Shown piece after piece: positions 9,176-17,895 of a stretch of DNA of 63,347 nucleotides. The notes under the pieces were generated by a model. It was not told the origin of the DNA, searched no databases, and worked only from the letters and a program-made list of their open reading frames with translations. The stretch's first letter is position 1; the number at the start of each line of letters is the position of its first letter. Source of the stretch: an uncultured Chloroflexales bacterium (GTDB taxonomy: Bacteria > Chloroflexota > Chloroflexia > Chloroflexales > Chloroflexaceae). The stretch covers positions 1 to 63,347 of the forward strand of contig CALANA010000074.1 of NCBI GenBank assembly GCA_937925925.1. Reading direction: 5' to 3'. The translations under genes were made by a program, and so were the position numbers.

Positions 9176-10750
9176 ATGCTTTTTAGTACGTTACTGACAC
9201 ATCTGCCAATAATCCAGATGACGGGGACTACGACACTCAACGTTACAGGTCTGGTTTATGATTCGCGTCAGGTTCAGCCGGGGAATGTCTTTGTGGCGAT
9301 CAAGGGCTTCCATGTGGATGGACATGCCTATATCCACCAGGCTGTGCAGTACGGTGCGACGGCGGTGGTGGTTGATGTGCGCTATTGGAGTGATGCAGCC
9401 TGTCCGCCCGCTGCTGGTGATCATCCCTATACGCTGGTGGTGGTACCCGATAGTCGGGTGGCACTGGCGGCACTGGCGGCGGCGTTCTATGGCTATCCGG
9501 CGCACCGTCTGGGAGTGGTGGGAGTGACGGGTACGAAGGGCAAATCTACGACGACGGCACTGGTTAGCCAGGTACTTGAGGGCGGTGGCTATCGTACCGG
9601 CATGATCAGTACTGTGGATTTTAAGGTCGGGGAGCGGCAATGGCCCAACACGACCCGGCAGAGTACGCCTGAAGCACCGGAGGTGCAGGCGCTGCTACGC
9701 GAGATGGCTGACGCCGGGTGTGACTATGCCGTGCTTGAGGCTACGTCGCACGCGCTTTCGGAACGCTGGAATCGGCTAGGCTTCTGTGCTTTTGATGTGG
9801 CGGTTTTTCTGAATGTGACACATGAGCATCTGGATTATCATGGTAGCCTGGAACAGTATCGGCGCGATAAAACACGCCTGTTTGCTATGTTGCAAAACGA
9901 GGCAATAGATGGTGCCGGAGCTGTTGTGCCCACCAAGGCGCAGAAAGTAGCGATTGTGAATGCTGATGATCCACATCACGGTATGTTTCTGGCAGCAGCA
10001 CCAACCAGTGCGCGTCCGCTGACGTATGCGCTTAATGCGCCGGCCGATATTCGTGGCCAGGTGGTTGCGCTCTCGGCGGTGGATAGTCAGGTGCATGTGA
10101 CAACTCCCTGGGGTACGGGTATGTTGCATCTGCCCTTGCCGGGGGTATTTAATGTGCTGAATGCACTGGCGGCCTTGAGCGTTGCCCTCACGCAGTCCGT
10201 GCCATTGGAACGGGCGCTGGCGGCGCTGGGTCAGGCGCAGAGCATTCGTGGTCGAATGGAGCGGATCGAGCAGGGGCAACCATTTGGGGTGATTGTCGAT
10301 TATGCGCATAACCCGGATTCGTTCGAGCAGGTACTGCGTATGCTGCGTCCATTGACGCGTGGCAAGCTCATTGCGGTGTTTGGCAGTGCTGGTGAGCGTG
10401 ATCGTGAGAAACGTCCACAACAAGGTGCTATTGCCGCCCGCTATTGCGATCTGTTGATATTGACTGACGAAGATCCGCGCCGGGAGGATCGACAGGCGAT
10501 TATTAACGAGATTGCGGTTGGAGTCGAGCAGGAGGGGAAAGTAGCTGGTTCTGGCTATCTCAGCGTTCCTGATCGAGCCGAGGCCATCCGGGTTGCCTTT
10601 GAGCGGGCACAGGCGGATGATCTGGTGTTATTGTTGGGCAAGGGACACGAGGGCAGTATCGAGTATGCTGATGGCAAGCATGCGTGGGATGAAGCGGCCC
10701 AGGCACGTCTGGCTTTGCAGGAGTTAGGATACACGGTCACGCATGGGTGA
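9176..10750 (+). CDS. murE: UDP-MurNAc-tripeptide synthetase (MurE)
   Basis: A 524-aa Mur ligase. It joins the third amino acid to UDP-MurNAc-L-Ala-D-Glu with ATP in the cytoplasm. Seen: N-terminal UDP-binding domain with VYDSRQVQPGNVFVAIKG, ATP loop GVTGTKGKSTTT (about 119-130), the central HEHLDYHG motif, and DYAHNPDSFE with FGSAGERDREKRP in the C-terminal domain. The selectivity motif, D-N-P-R in meso-diaminopimelate enzymes, reads TDEDPRRED, so meso-DAP is unlikely. Chloroflexus peptidoglycan is known to contain L-ornithine, so ornithine is the inferred substrate. The ATG at 9176 is preferred over a TTG inside the upstream repeat. The stop overlaps the MATE gene start. Confidence 0.92.
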   Translation: MLFSTLLTHLPIIQMTGTTTLNVTGLVYDSRQVQPGNVFVAIKGFHVDGHAYIHQAVQYGATAVVVDVRYWSDAACPPAAGDHPYTLVVVPDSRVALAALAAAFYGYPAHRLGVVGVTGTKGKSTTTALVSQVLEGGGYRTGMISTVDFKVGERQWPNTTRQSTPEAPEVQALLREMADAGCDYAVLEATSHALSERWNRLGFCAFDVAVFLNVTHEHLDYHGSLEQYRRDKTRLFAMLQNEAIDGAGAVVPTKAQKVAIVNADDPHHGMFLAAAPTSARPLTYALNAPADIRGQVVALSAVDSQVHVTTPWGTGMLHLPLPGVFNVLNALAALSVALTQSVPLERALAALGQAQSIRGRMERIEQGQPFGVIVDYAHNPDSFEQVLRMLRPLTRGKLIAVFGSAGERDREKRPQQGAIAARYCDLLILTDEDPRREDRQAIINEIAVGVEQEGKVAGSGYLSVPDRAEAIRVAFERAQADDLVLLLGKGHEGSIEYADGKHAWDEAAQARLALQELGYTVTHG

Positions 10751-12134
10751 AGTACAGGCACAGGCTGTACCGGCGTCGATGCTAACAATTCGCCGTCAAG
10801 TATTTGCGCTGGCACTCCCGGCGGTTGGCGAGCAATTGCTAAATACGATTGTTGGCCTGACCGATGTCTATCTGGTGGGCAACCTCAGTCCGCAGGCTGC
10901 TGTGAAGCTGGGCTATGGCAGTGCAACCGCACTGGCGAGTACAGGTCTGGCAAACCAGATGGTCTGGCTGATGACGGTGCTGTTTATGGCTTTTGCAATT
11001 GGCAGCACGGCTTTGATTGCCCGCGCTCGTGGGGCCAATGATCAGGATGGTGTGCAGCGGATCTTGCAGCAATCTATACTGGTCGGGTTGGGCATCGGGC
11101 TGCTGGCAATGTTGCTTACCTTTGTGCTGGCACGGCCATTTCTGCTTGTTCTGGGAACGGCAGATGATGTGTTGCCCCAGAGTGAGCAGTACCTCTTTAC
11201 ACTTGCGCCGGCGTTCGTACCGGCAGCACTGGTGTTTATTGGTAGTGCATGTTTGCGGGGTGTGGGTGATACCCGTACTCCACTTTACATAATGTTTGGT
11301 GTCAATGGATTGAACGTCTGTATTTCCTGGTTGCTGATCAACGGTAATCTGGGTTTGCCAGCGTTAGGTGTCAATGGTGCAGCCCTGGGCACAGCCATCG
11401 GGCGCGGTAGTGGCGGGGTGTTGATTATCGGGTTGCTGTTGCGCGGCCAGTCGGGGTTGCGGCTGCAGCTAAATTTACGTGCTGAGGGGACGATTATCAA
11501 CCGAATTGTGCGGATTGGCATTCCTGCGGCAGGCGAGATGCTGGTATTTCACGGAGCCTTGCTGGTGTTTACGCGCCTGGTCAACAGTATTGGCACTGTT
11601 GCCTACGCTGCGCACAGTGTTACCATTAATATTGAGTCGCTGTCGTTCTTGCCCGGCATGGGCTATGCGGCTGCGACCAGCACACTGGTCGGGCAGGCAC
11701 TGGGGGCACACGCGCCCCAGCAGGCGGAAGATTGTGCATATGAAGCGCTGTGGCAGGGCGGGTGGATGATGAGTCTGGCGGGTCTGTTGATGGTGGGCCT
11801 TCCTGAGCAGTTATTGGCGCTGTTTACCAACGATCCAGCGGTGATTGCGGCAGGTATTGTACCGTTGCGCACAGCAGGACTGGTGCAACCAGCACTGGCG
11901 GTGGGCTTTATTCTTTCCGGTGGCTTGCGTGGTGCGGGTGATACGAGTTGGCCGCTATACAGTCGGCTTATTACGACCTGGGGCGTGCGTTTGCCGCTGG
12001 CGTTGATTCTTGTAGGCTATGCTGGATTTGGGCTGGGCGGCATCTGGCTGGCGATGTGTACCGATTTTACGGTGCAGGCGTTGCTGGCGTTGTGGCGCTT
12101 CAGTTCTGGCCGTTGGCAGCAAATAAAGGTCTGA
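10743..12134 (+). CDS. MATE-family multidrug/toxin efflux transporter
   Basis: A 463-aa protein with the 12-helix pattern of the MATE family, which exports organic cations or other toxic compounds by Na+ or H+ antiport. The N-terminal segment FALALPAVGEQLLNTIVGLTD and the repeated glycine-rich loop G-x-R-G-A-G-D-T (CLRGVGDTRTP and GLRGAGDTSWP, one per half) mark the two pseudo-symmetric halves. It overlaps murE by eight bases, so it is cotranscribed with the wall genes. A link to lipid II flipping (MOP superfamily MurJ) might be considered, but the two-half GxGDT pattern fits MATE better. Confidence 0.9.
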   Translation: MGEVQAQAVPASMLTIRRQVFALALPAVGEQLLNTIVGLTDVYLVGNLSPQAAVKLGYGSATALASTGLANQMVWLMTVLFMAFAIGSTALIARARGANDQDGVQRILQQSILVGLGIGLLAMLLTFVLARPFLLVLGTADDVLPQSEQYLFTLAPAFVPAALVFIGSACLRGVGDTRTPLYIMFGVNGLNVCISWLLINGNLGLPALGVNGAALGTAIGRGSGGVLIIGLLLRGQSGLRLQLNLRAEGTIINRIVRIGIPAAGEMLVFHGALLVFTRLVNSIGTVAYAAHSVTINIESLSFLPGMGYAAATSTLVGQALGAHAPQQAEDCAYEALWQGGWMMSLAGLLMVGLPEQLLALFTNDPAVIAAGIVPLRTAGLVQPALAVGFILSGGLRGAGDTSWPLYSRLITTWGVRLPLALILVGYAGFGLGGIWLAMCTDFTVQALLALWRFSSGRWQQIKV

Positions 12135-12142
12135 TACCAGAA

Positions 12143-12335
12143 GAGACGAGGAGGCGAAGACACGAAGAGGCGAAGACACGAAGAGGCAAAGACGCGAGGA
12201 TGACTTACACCTCGCATCGCAGTAGAACAGCCGTCTTGTCTCTGCTGCACTCTGGAGGGATACGCTATAGCGATCTGCTTTATAATGCGCCGACGTGCTA
12301 ACATTGCAACGTCTCAACGCCTCAACGCTACCAGG
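12143..12335. repeat. Purine-rich octamer array and companion pyrimidine-type units
   Basis: From about 12150 the sequence runs in steps of eight: GAGGCGAA, GACACGAA, GAGGCGAA, GACACGAA, GAGGCAAA, GACGCGAG. At 12302-12335 units of the opposite orientation (GTCTCAAC, GCCTCAAC) follow. The array lies between the convergent MATE and DUF5685 genes. Confidence 0.7.
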
Positions 12336-13475
12336 CTAACAGCAATCACAGTCACAGCCATCACAACCACAGCAGCATCCATCGCCGCAGCCACCGCAAC
12401 AGCTACAACCGTCGTTGTCGCCGCAGCCACCGCAACAACATTCATCGTTGCTGTCGCTATCGGTCTGGCCGGGACGCAAGCAGCATGAACAGCCAGATCT
12501 ACAATCGCAGCAGAGCGGATCGCAGGAGCAATCACAGGAGTTACTATCGCTGCGTACCTTCCGTCTATTTCGTTGTGCTGGTGACGCATCGGTGTGAGGC
12601 ACAGCCTCCTGTTCGTCCATCACGTCAAGTGCCAGTATCTGCCGCCCAATGTGCGGTAGCTGGTGGAGCAGCAGTGTCTGTGCCAGGGCCGGCTGTGGTA
12701 GCGTCAGCGCCGCGAAGGAACGCGCTAGTTCGTTGTGGGCTGTGTCAAAGATGTGCCGTGCTTGTTGTTGTACCTTGGACGGCGCAAAGCAGCGGGCCAG
12801 AGCATTAAAACCTTGCCGGGCACGATCAGTGCGATAGTCGCGGTAGCTGTCGAGCAAATACATGATCTGTCCGTACATACGCCCGATCTGTGTCAGCGGA
12901 GCAATATGCTCCGGGCGATCAGTCAGTACAGCAGTATGCGCAAAAGCTGCTGCCACTGCTCGTTCGGTTGGTGCTGCCAGTGCCGTAAACTCCGCTCGCG
13001 CCTGGTCTTCGATAGCAAACTGACACTCGACCTGGTGGCTGATGGTCTTGATCGGAAATCCGATAGATCGGGCCGCCGTTTCAGCCTGCCTTTGCCAGCG
13101 CTGTGCTACGCGGCGGGTCAGACCAGGGACAACCCGCGCCCAGCCCTCAGCGTCAATCACATCGTCGGTCAGCTTCGTGGCTGCCATCAGCAGAGCCATG
13201 ATCGCCGCATAGCGTGCGCCGGGCTGGTCGCTGGCAATAACCGACAAAGTACCACCGCGCCGCAATGGGCAGAAGTGGCGTATTGGTGTTGATTCGACGC
13301 TGGTTTGTGCCGCGCATAATACCGACAGCAGCGCTGCGTCGTAGTTTGTCGTCAAGCGAGCAACCTGTCCATGATGATCGCGCAACGCCAGGCATACACC
13401 ACAGACATGCCCCATCCACGCCTGGCGCTCGTCCAGACGTATGCCACAACTGCATCCTCTGAGGAGACCGAACAT
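12336..13475 (-). CDS. DUF5685-family protein with metallothionein-like Cys-rich tail
   Basis: A 379-aa protein. The N-terminus (MFGLLRGCSCGIRLDERQ, then a GHVCGVCLALRDHHG segment and LTTNYDAALLSVL) matches the DUF5685 family as I know it, a helical family of unknown function with conserved cysteines near the start. ATG at 13475 is chosen because family members begin MFG; a GTG at 13487 is possible. Residues to about 313 form the helical domain. The last 66 residues hold 25 cysteines in CC, CxC and CCC clusters with Gly and Asp, which looks like a metal-binding module. The encoding DNA is a low-complexity GCA/GCC-rich stretch, so the tail may have grown by repeat expansion. It runs convergent to the MATE gene. 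Confidence 0.8.
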   Translation of the reverse strand: MFGLLRGCSCGIRLDERQAWMGHVCGVCLALRDHHGQVARLTTNYDAALLSVLCAAQTSVESTPIRHFCPLRRGGTLSVIASDQPGARYAAIMALLMAATKLTDDVIDAEGWARVVPGLTRRVAQRWQRQAETAARSIGFPIKTISHQVECQFAIEDQARAEFTALAAPTERAVAAAFAHTAVLTDRPEHIAPLTQIGRMYGQIMYLLDSYRDYRTDRARQGFNALARCFAPSKVQQQARHIFDTAHNELARSFAALTLPQPALAQTLLLHQLPHIGRQILALDVMDEQEAVPHTDASPAQRNRRKVRSDSNSCDCSCDPLCCDCRSGCSCCLRPGQTDSDSNDECCCGGCGDNDGCSCCGGCGDGCCCGCDGCDCDCC

Positions 13476-14129
13476 TGTAGGACTCACATTTCTAATAGTC
13501 AGATGACAGTAAAGATTATCTGGCCTCAGTGTAGCACAGGTGACGTACCATGTTCATACCACGTTGTGCAAGCATAAGGGGTTTGTCTCTCTGCATTCCG
13601 TTTGATTATGTGCAGGGCAGGCTCCGAGCGTAGTCGCAAGCGTGAGCGTTGCTTCTTTGCATTGGGCATGGTTCCAGATGCCACATTTCGACGTGACACA
13701 GGTAGGGACGACTTCAATCGTTCTGCACCTTTACAAACGACCCATGTCGTAATGACGTGCGACTCAACCGTAACGTATCGACGCACCTTGTCTTAGAGCA
13801 AAAACCTGGTATTGGCAGCCACCCGTAGGAAACCTGATAAAATAACCGGAGGTACGCGGTGAGATCGCCCGGCCCGTGAACGGGCGAGCTACGCGGGAAC
13901 GAAGCCCGCCCGTGCGGACTGACGTGCAGAACGTTCAGTTCTGCCGAAGGCAAACCCCATAGGAGTGAGGAACGACTGCGTAACTCGTGTTAGTAAGACG
14001 AGGTGCATAGACACTTTACCGTTAGTACATCGTAACGACGGTAGAACGACTGAAATCGTCACGACATTTGTTACGTCAAAACCTGACATCTGAAACCTTG
14101 TCTCAGGAATGATCTATTGAGGAACCGGA
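13476..14129. other. 654-base intergenic region with a long imperfect inverted repeat
   Basis: No credible gene. The stretch ending in CACCTTGTCTTA (13696-13796) recurs in inverted form at about 13994-14075 (TAAGACGAGGTGCATAGACA...), with the interior ACGACTTCAATCGTTCT paired to AGAACGACTGAAATCGT. The core between the arms carries an inverted GGGCGAGC/GCCCGCCC segment and the module GCCGAAGGCAAACCCCATAG that recurs at 41960, 48740 and 56910. It looks like a decayed, non-autonomous mobile element of about 380 bases. Confidence 0.5.
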
Positions 14130-15362
14130 ATGATAGTTGATGCTCTGGTGATTGGTGCTGGCCCGGCTGGGCTGGCGCTGGCCGCTGCGCTGGCGCAACA
14201 CGGTCTGCGTGTGAGTGGACTAACGCCGCGTGATCCAGCCAGCAGATGGTCGAATACCTATGGCGTGTGGTGTGATGAACTGGAAGACGGCCTGGCTGAT
14301 AGGGTGCTGGGACACTGTTGGACAGATTGTGTGGTATACGCTGGTGAACACGAATTAGCACTCAACCGGAATTACGGTTTGTTTGACAATACCCGCCTGC
14401 AGACGCACCTGCTGACGCAGTGTGAGCGGGGCGGAATGATCTGGCAGCAAGGAATGGCGGGGCGGGTCGAACATCTGGCCGATTATTCGCGCCTCACCAC
14501 GCGGCAGGGAGCGGTATTAGAGGCACGGGTGGTGATTGATGCCAGTGGACACCGTCCAGCGCTGGTTCAACGTCCGGCAGCAACGGACGTGGCCTATCAA
14601 GCGGCGTATGGGATCGTCGGCACATTCTCGCGGCCACCAGTGCGGGCGCGGCAGCTCGTGCTGATGGATTATCGGGCCAATCACCTCACGCCGGAAGAAT
14701 GTGCTGATCCTCCGACCTTTTTGTATGCGATGGATCTGGGCGACGGGCTGTATTTTGTGGAAGAAACCTCGCTGGCACACGCACCGGCGGTATCATTCGC
14801 AGTGCTGGAGCATCGCTTGCGGCGGCGATTGGCGGCGCAGGCGATAGAAGTGCAAGAAGTGCAGCATGTGGAACATTGCCTGTTCCCCATGAACCTGCCC
14901 CTGCCAGACCTGGATCAGCCCGTGGTCGGGTTTGGCAGTGCTGCCAGCATGGTACGTCCGGCTTCAGGCTACCAGGTGGGGGCAGCGCTCAAACGGGCAC
15001 CCGTGGTAGCACAGGCCCTGGCGCAGGCGTTGGGTAGCGAGCGCAGTTCACCTGGCGATATTGCTCGCGCCGGGTGGCGGGCGTTGTGGCCGGAGCAGCA
15101 AGTACGCAAACACCAGTTGTATCTCTTCGGTCTTGCCAGTCTGTTACGCTTTGATCAACCGCGCACCCAGGCCTTTTTCACGACTTTTTTTCAGTTGCCA
15201 CGCCAGCAGTGGGCTGGATATTTATCGGACACACTCTCACAGCGCGAGTTATTGCAGACCATGTTGCGTGTGTTTCGTCAGGCTCCCAATTCGGTGCGCA
15301 CGACGCTTATGCAAACAGCGGGTGGAGAGCGTACCTTGCTCTGGCGAGCGTTGATCGGTTAA
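14130..15362 (+). CDS. crtL: CrtL-type lycopene cyclase
   Basis: A 410-aa flavoprotein of the plant/cyanobacterial-type lycopene cyclase family. It converts the linear ends of lycopene to beta rings, giving gamma- or beta-carotene, at the membrane. The N-terminal dinucleotide fold is VDALVIGAGPAGLALAAALA (4-23), and the family signature N-T-Y-G-V-W-C-D-E-L-E lies at about 43-53. VIDASGHRPALVQ and VGFGSAASMVRPASGYQVG are the later FAD/substrate motifs. Chloroflexales make gamma-carotene derivatives, which fits. A TTGAGGAA site precedes the start. The stop overlaps the stop of the convergent sensor gene. No other carotenoid gene is adjacent in the window. Confidence 0.87.
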   Translation: MIVDALVIGAGPAGLALAAALAQHGLRVSGLTPRDPASRWSNTYGVWCDELEDGLADRVLGHCWTDCVVYAGEHELALNRNYGLFDNTRLQTHLLTQCERGGMIWQQGMAGRVEHLADYSRLTTRQGAVLEARVVIDASGHRPALVQRPAATDVAYQAAYGIVGTFSRPPVRARQLVLMDYRANHLTPEECADPPTFLYAMDLGDGLYFVEETSLAHAPAVSFAVLEHRLRRRLAAQAIEVQEVQHVEHCLFPMNLPLPDLDQPVVGFGSAASMVRPASGYQVGAALKRAPVVAQALAQALGSERSSPGDIARAGWRALWPEQQVRKHQLYLFGLASLLRFDQPRTQAFFTTFFQLPRQQWAGYLSDTLSQRELLQTMLRVFRQAPNSVRTTLMQTAGGERTLLWRALIG

Positions 15363-16879
15363 CCGTTGCTCCGATTGTTACCATTTGTCGAGGGCGGCGT
15401 ATAGCCCGGCGGTCGCAACTGCCGTAGTTCCTGCTGCAATCCCTGAGCCAGGGTAGCGGCCGTGGCAAACGTATCGAGCGGCAGCCTCAAGGTCACCAGA
15501 GCTTCGGCAATTTCCGGTCGGATGCCTACGAGCATACAGCGGGTACCGAGCAGCGCTGCGCCCTGGATACCACGCAGTAAAGCGGCGGCACTGGTTGCAT
15601 CCAGCACCAGTATGCCAGTGATATCAATCAATACCAGGCGGGCGCGATGCTGCTGGATGCCCTCCAGCAGCACCTGGGTAAAATCTTCTGCCCGTTCCTG
15701 GTCAAAGTTGCCAATCAGGGGTAACACAAGCACACCCTCGATTACCGGAATAAGCGGTAACGAAAGCTGGCGTACCACGGCTTCGAGCTGAGTCCGCTCG
15801 TGTTTTTCTGCTTCGAGCTGACTGACCGTCAGTGCCAGGCGCTGCTGTTCCTGTTCGAGTTGGTGGGTATATTGCTCTGTCTCGGTAATGTCGCGGCCCA
15901 TCAGCAGCAATCCCTGTCGTGTTCCTCGACGGTCAATGACTGCACTGGTGGTCAGTGTCACGCGGCGCTGGTTCAACGTTAGCGTCCCCACCTGGTTCCA
16001 TGGAGACAAAGCGGTCGTCGTGGACAACAGCCTATCAAGGGTTACGTCTGTGCCAATAGCCGCCAGCGCGGTGATCACCGATTGTTCCTGGTCTAAACCC
16101 CATTTTACTGCACGAGCGTTGGCATACACCAAACGTCCCTGTTGATCGATTACCGTGACGGCTTCGTCCATCGCCTGGAGCGCGAGATCCAGTGCAACCT
16201 GGATGGGCACCAGCAACCGGGTGCGTAAGACCGCATAAGCCAGCGCAATCAGTAGCAGCACCGTTAAAACAGGAAGCGTCAGTGTGCCAACCGTTGACAT
16301 ACTCCGGGCGAAGTAGCTCATGATGATCGAGACAATCAGCGCGATCACCAGCAGGCTAATGGTGCGCCGGGTATCGGGCTGGCGCACAAATGCAACCAGG
16401 AGAATACCGAGATGCACCAGCCAGCTTAGAAAGAACAGGCTGCTCAAAATATCAACACCGGGGGATACAAAAATCAGACGATAGTTGTCTTCGGTGCGAG
16501 TGATACCCGCAATAAACAGACCCGTACGCCCCACAATATCGATTGCTGTCACGATGAAGACAATGATATACGGGAGACTGATCCAGATGATCGGACGTGA
16601 ACCCTGCCACCACTGTGGGACAAACAGAGTACTCAATAACACTAAGATCAAGATTTCAAATATGATAAGGAACAGAATGATGCCGACCAGGCTGATATAT
16701 ACGCTGCGTTCGTCAGAGGCCCAGTGGCGTGTAAAACTAAGGATGTTCAGTAGCGCAATCGAGGCAACCAGTAGCACAAACCAGCGTGCAGGGCGATGGT
16801 TCCAGGCGTGTAGGGCAACGAAGGTTGCCAGCATAGTTTCGATAATTAAAAAGATGAAGATGAAAATAGCGAAAATCAT
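15359..16879 (-). CDS. Membrane sensor: 7TM, PAS and STAS domains, no kinase
   Basis: A 506-aa protein. Residues about 1-225 contain seven hydrophobic helices resembling the 7TM sensing region of some histidine kinases. A PAS domain follows (about 235-345; AMDEAVTVIDQQGRLVYANARA), then a Gln/Glu-rich coiled coil (345-380) and a C-terminal STAS domain (about 385-490; IPVIEGVLVLPLIGNFDQ, LVLIDITGILVLDATSAAALL). This RsbR-like output suggests control of a sigma-factor or phosphatase partner-switch by STAS phosphorylation; no partner genes are in the window. The STAS core has DITG and DATSAA, so conserved Ser/Thr residues are available. The start ATG has no clear ribosome-binding site. Confidence 0.85.
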   Translation of the reverse strand: MIFAIFIFIFLIIETMLATFVALHAWNHRPARWFVLLVASIALLNILSFTRHWASDERSVYISLVGIILFLIIFEILILVLLSTLFVPQWWQGSRPIIWISLPYIIVFIVTAIDIVGRTGLFIAGITRTEDNYRLIFVSPGVDILSSLFFLSWLVHLGILLVAFVRQPDTRRTISLLVIALIVSIIMSYFARSMSTVGTLTLPVLTVLLLIALAYAVLRTRLLVPIQVALDLALQAMDEAVTVIDQQGRLVYANARAVKWGLDQEQSVITALAAIGTDVTLDRLLSTTTALSPWNQVGTLTLNQRRVTLTTSAVIDRRGTRQGLLLMGRDITETEQYTHQLEQEQQRLALTVSQLEAEKHERTQLEAVVRQLSLPLIPVIEGVLVLPLIGNFDQERAEDFTQVLLEGIQQHRARLVLIDITGILVLDATSAAALLRGIQGAALLGTRCMLVGIRPEIAEALVTLRLPLDTFATAATLAQGLQQELRQLRPPGYTPPSTNGNNRSNG

Positions 16880-16923
16880 GAAAGATACATTTGTGTTGAA
16901 ATGGAAAGAATAGTTATGTTGAT

Positions 16924-16952
16924 ATTATAGTCATTGCCGCCTACCTTGGCAA
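16924..16952 (-). promoter_or_regulatory. Sigma70-type promoter of the sensor gene
   Basis: Read on the minus strand: TTGCCA (16952-16947), 17-base spacer, TATAAT (16929-16924), 45 bases before the ATG. Confidence 0.65.
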
Positions 16953-17317
16953 GAGCATGCAGGAGCGTACCTGTTCACACTGGGGGGAACGCGCCCGCCT
17001 GGGAAGGCGTTCGATACGGTGAGAAATAATTTGGGTTTGAACGGGGGGAACGCGCCCGCCTGGGAGCGCGGGCGTCCCGCCCACCGTCGCGCATGTACCG
17101 GCAAGCTGCCTGCGCTCCCAGGCGCAAAGGGAATACGTACGACAGCGCTGGATCCCAGGTCTGCACACTTTCGCAGGAGCGTGGGGTCTCACATATGGGG
17201 GGGAGAGCCTGTCTTATTGCAGCGATGGTCAAGGGTTGTATATGTGTAGGTTCATGGGAAGCTACAGCGAGCATCATGAAAGAACTTCAGCGTAGTATCA
17301 GGTAGCGCTAGCAGAGC
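16953..17317. repeat. GC-rich interspersed repeat region
   Basis: No gene seen. GGGGGGAACGCGCCCGCC occurs twice (about 16982 and 17042). The block TGTTCACACTGGGGGGAACG...GGGAGCGCGGGCGTCCCGCC is repeated in reverse at about 56405-56490 (GGCGGGACGCCCGCGCTCCC...TTCCCCGGAGTGTGAGCAGG). It is a dispersed non-coding element. Confidence 0.6.
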
Positions 17318-17638
17318 TTAGTCGTCCTCCGGGAAAATAGTAAATTTTTCACGGCAGTGCGTACAGATGCGGAAAGGAATACCGGTACCGAGTTCGATTT
17401 CTAGATCTTCGCGTCGGCCACAATAGCGACACACACTTAAATTTTCAATATCATCAGCCCGCCACAATTGGGGCGAAATAATCATTTCGAGGTGTTCGTT
17501 GACCGACAGAAGACCCACCTTGACACAGACAGCGGCTGGAAAGACCTCGTCAACATGCGCAAACAGGTGATGTGGGTAAGAATAAACCTCATCACCTTTC
17601 ACAATATCGCGCATACGTGGATGTTGCCGTATTTTCAT
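17318..17638 (-). CDS. Small protein with a four-cysteine zinc ribbon
   Basis: A 106-aa protein. Its C-terminal half carries VCRYCGRRED and ICTHCREKF, two CxxC knuckles about 20 residues apart, a clear zinc-ribbon arrangement. The N-terminal half (KGDEVYSYPHHLFAHVDEVFP) is unassigned. Its ATG overlaps the stop of the 83-aa gene (ATGA), so the two are coupled. It is the last gene of the minus-strand chain starting at rpsB. Function unknown; nucleic-acid or protein binding is possible. Confidence 0.75.
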   Translation of the reverse strand: MKIRQHPRMRDIVKGDEVYSYPHHLFAHVDEVFPAAVCVKVGLLSVNEHLEMIISPQLWRADDIENLSVCRYCGRREDLEIELGTGIPFRICTHCREKFTIFPEDD

Positions 17639-17886
17639 ACTTGCTGTTGCAGACGGTTAATAAGCATATGCAACGCTTCGGCATCCAATGCAAAAGCGGC
17701 ATCGTCGGCAAATGTCAGGTCATCTAGCACTGCTTCAATCAGCACGGCGGATGTGGGGAAAAACTCCTCCTCACCTAACTCGTAGGCATAGAGACGTGAA
17801 AAAGCCCATAATGCTAGCGCCGTAGCGCTTAACTCGCCGGAGAGTTGCTGCTCAATTTTGGAAATGACATCCTTGCATGTAAGCAT
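17635..17886 (-). CDS. 83-aa acidic helical protein of unknown function
   Basis: A soluble, acidic, mostly helical protein (ISKIEQQLSGELSATALALW; ELGEEEFFPTSAVLIEAVLDD). No family was assigned with confidence. The size and amphipathic helices resemble small regulatory or adaptor proteins. It starts nine bases after the Cas4-like gene, with AGGATGG before the ATG, and overlaps the zinc-ribbon gene by ATGA, so it belongs to this operon. Confidence 0.72.
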   Translation of the reverse strand: MLTCKDVISKIEQQLSGELSATALALWAFSRLYAYELGEEEFFPTSAVLIEAVLDDLTFADDAAFALDAEALHMLINRLQQQV

Positions 17887-17895
17887 GATACCATC

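Noticed and set aside
12285-12488. Ala/Thr-rich plus-strand frame
   Set aside because: It is the complement of the Cys-rich tail of the DUF5685 gene, whose N-terminal domain fits a known family.
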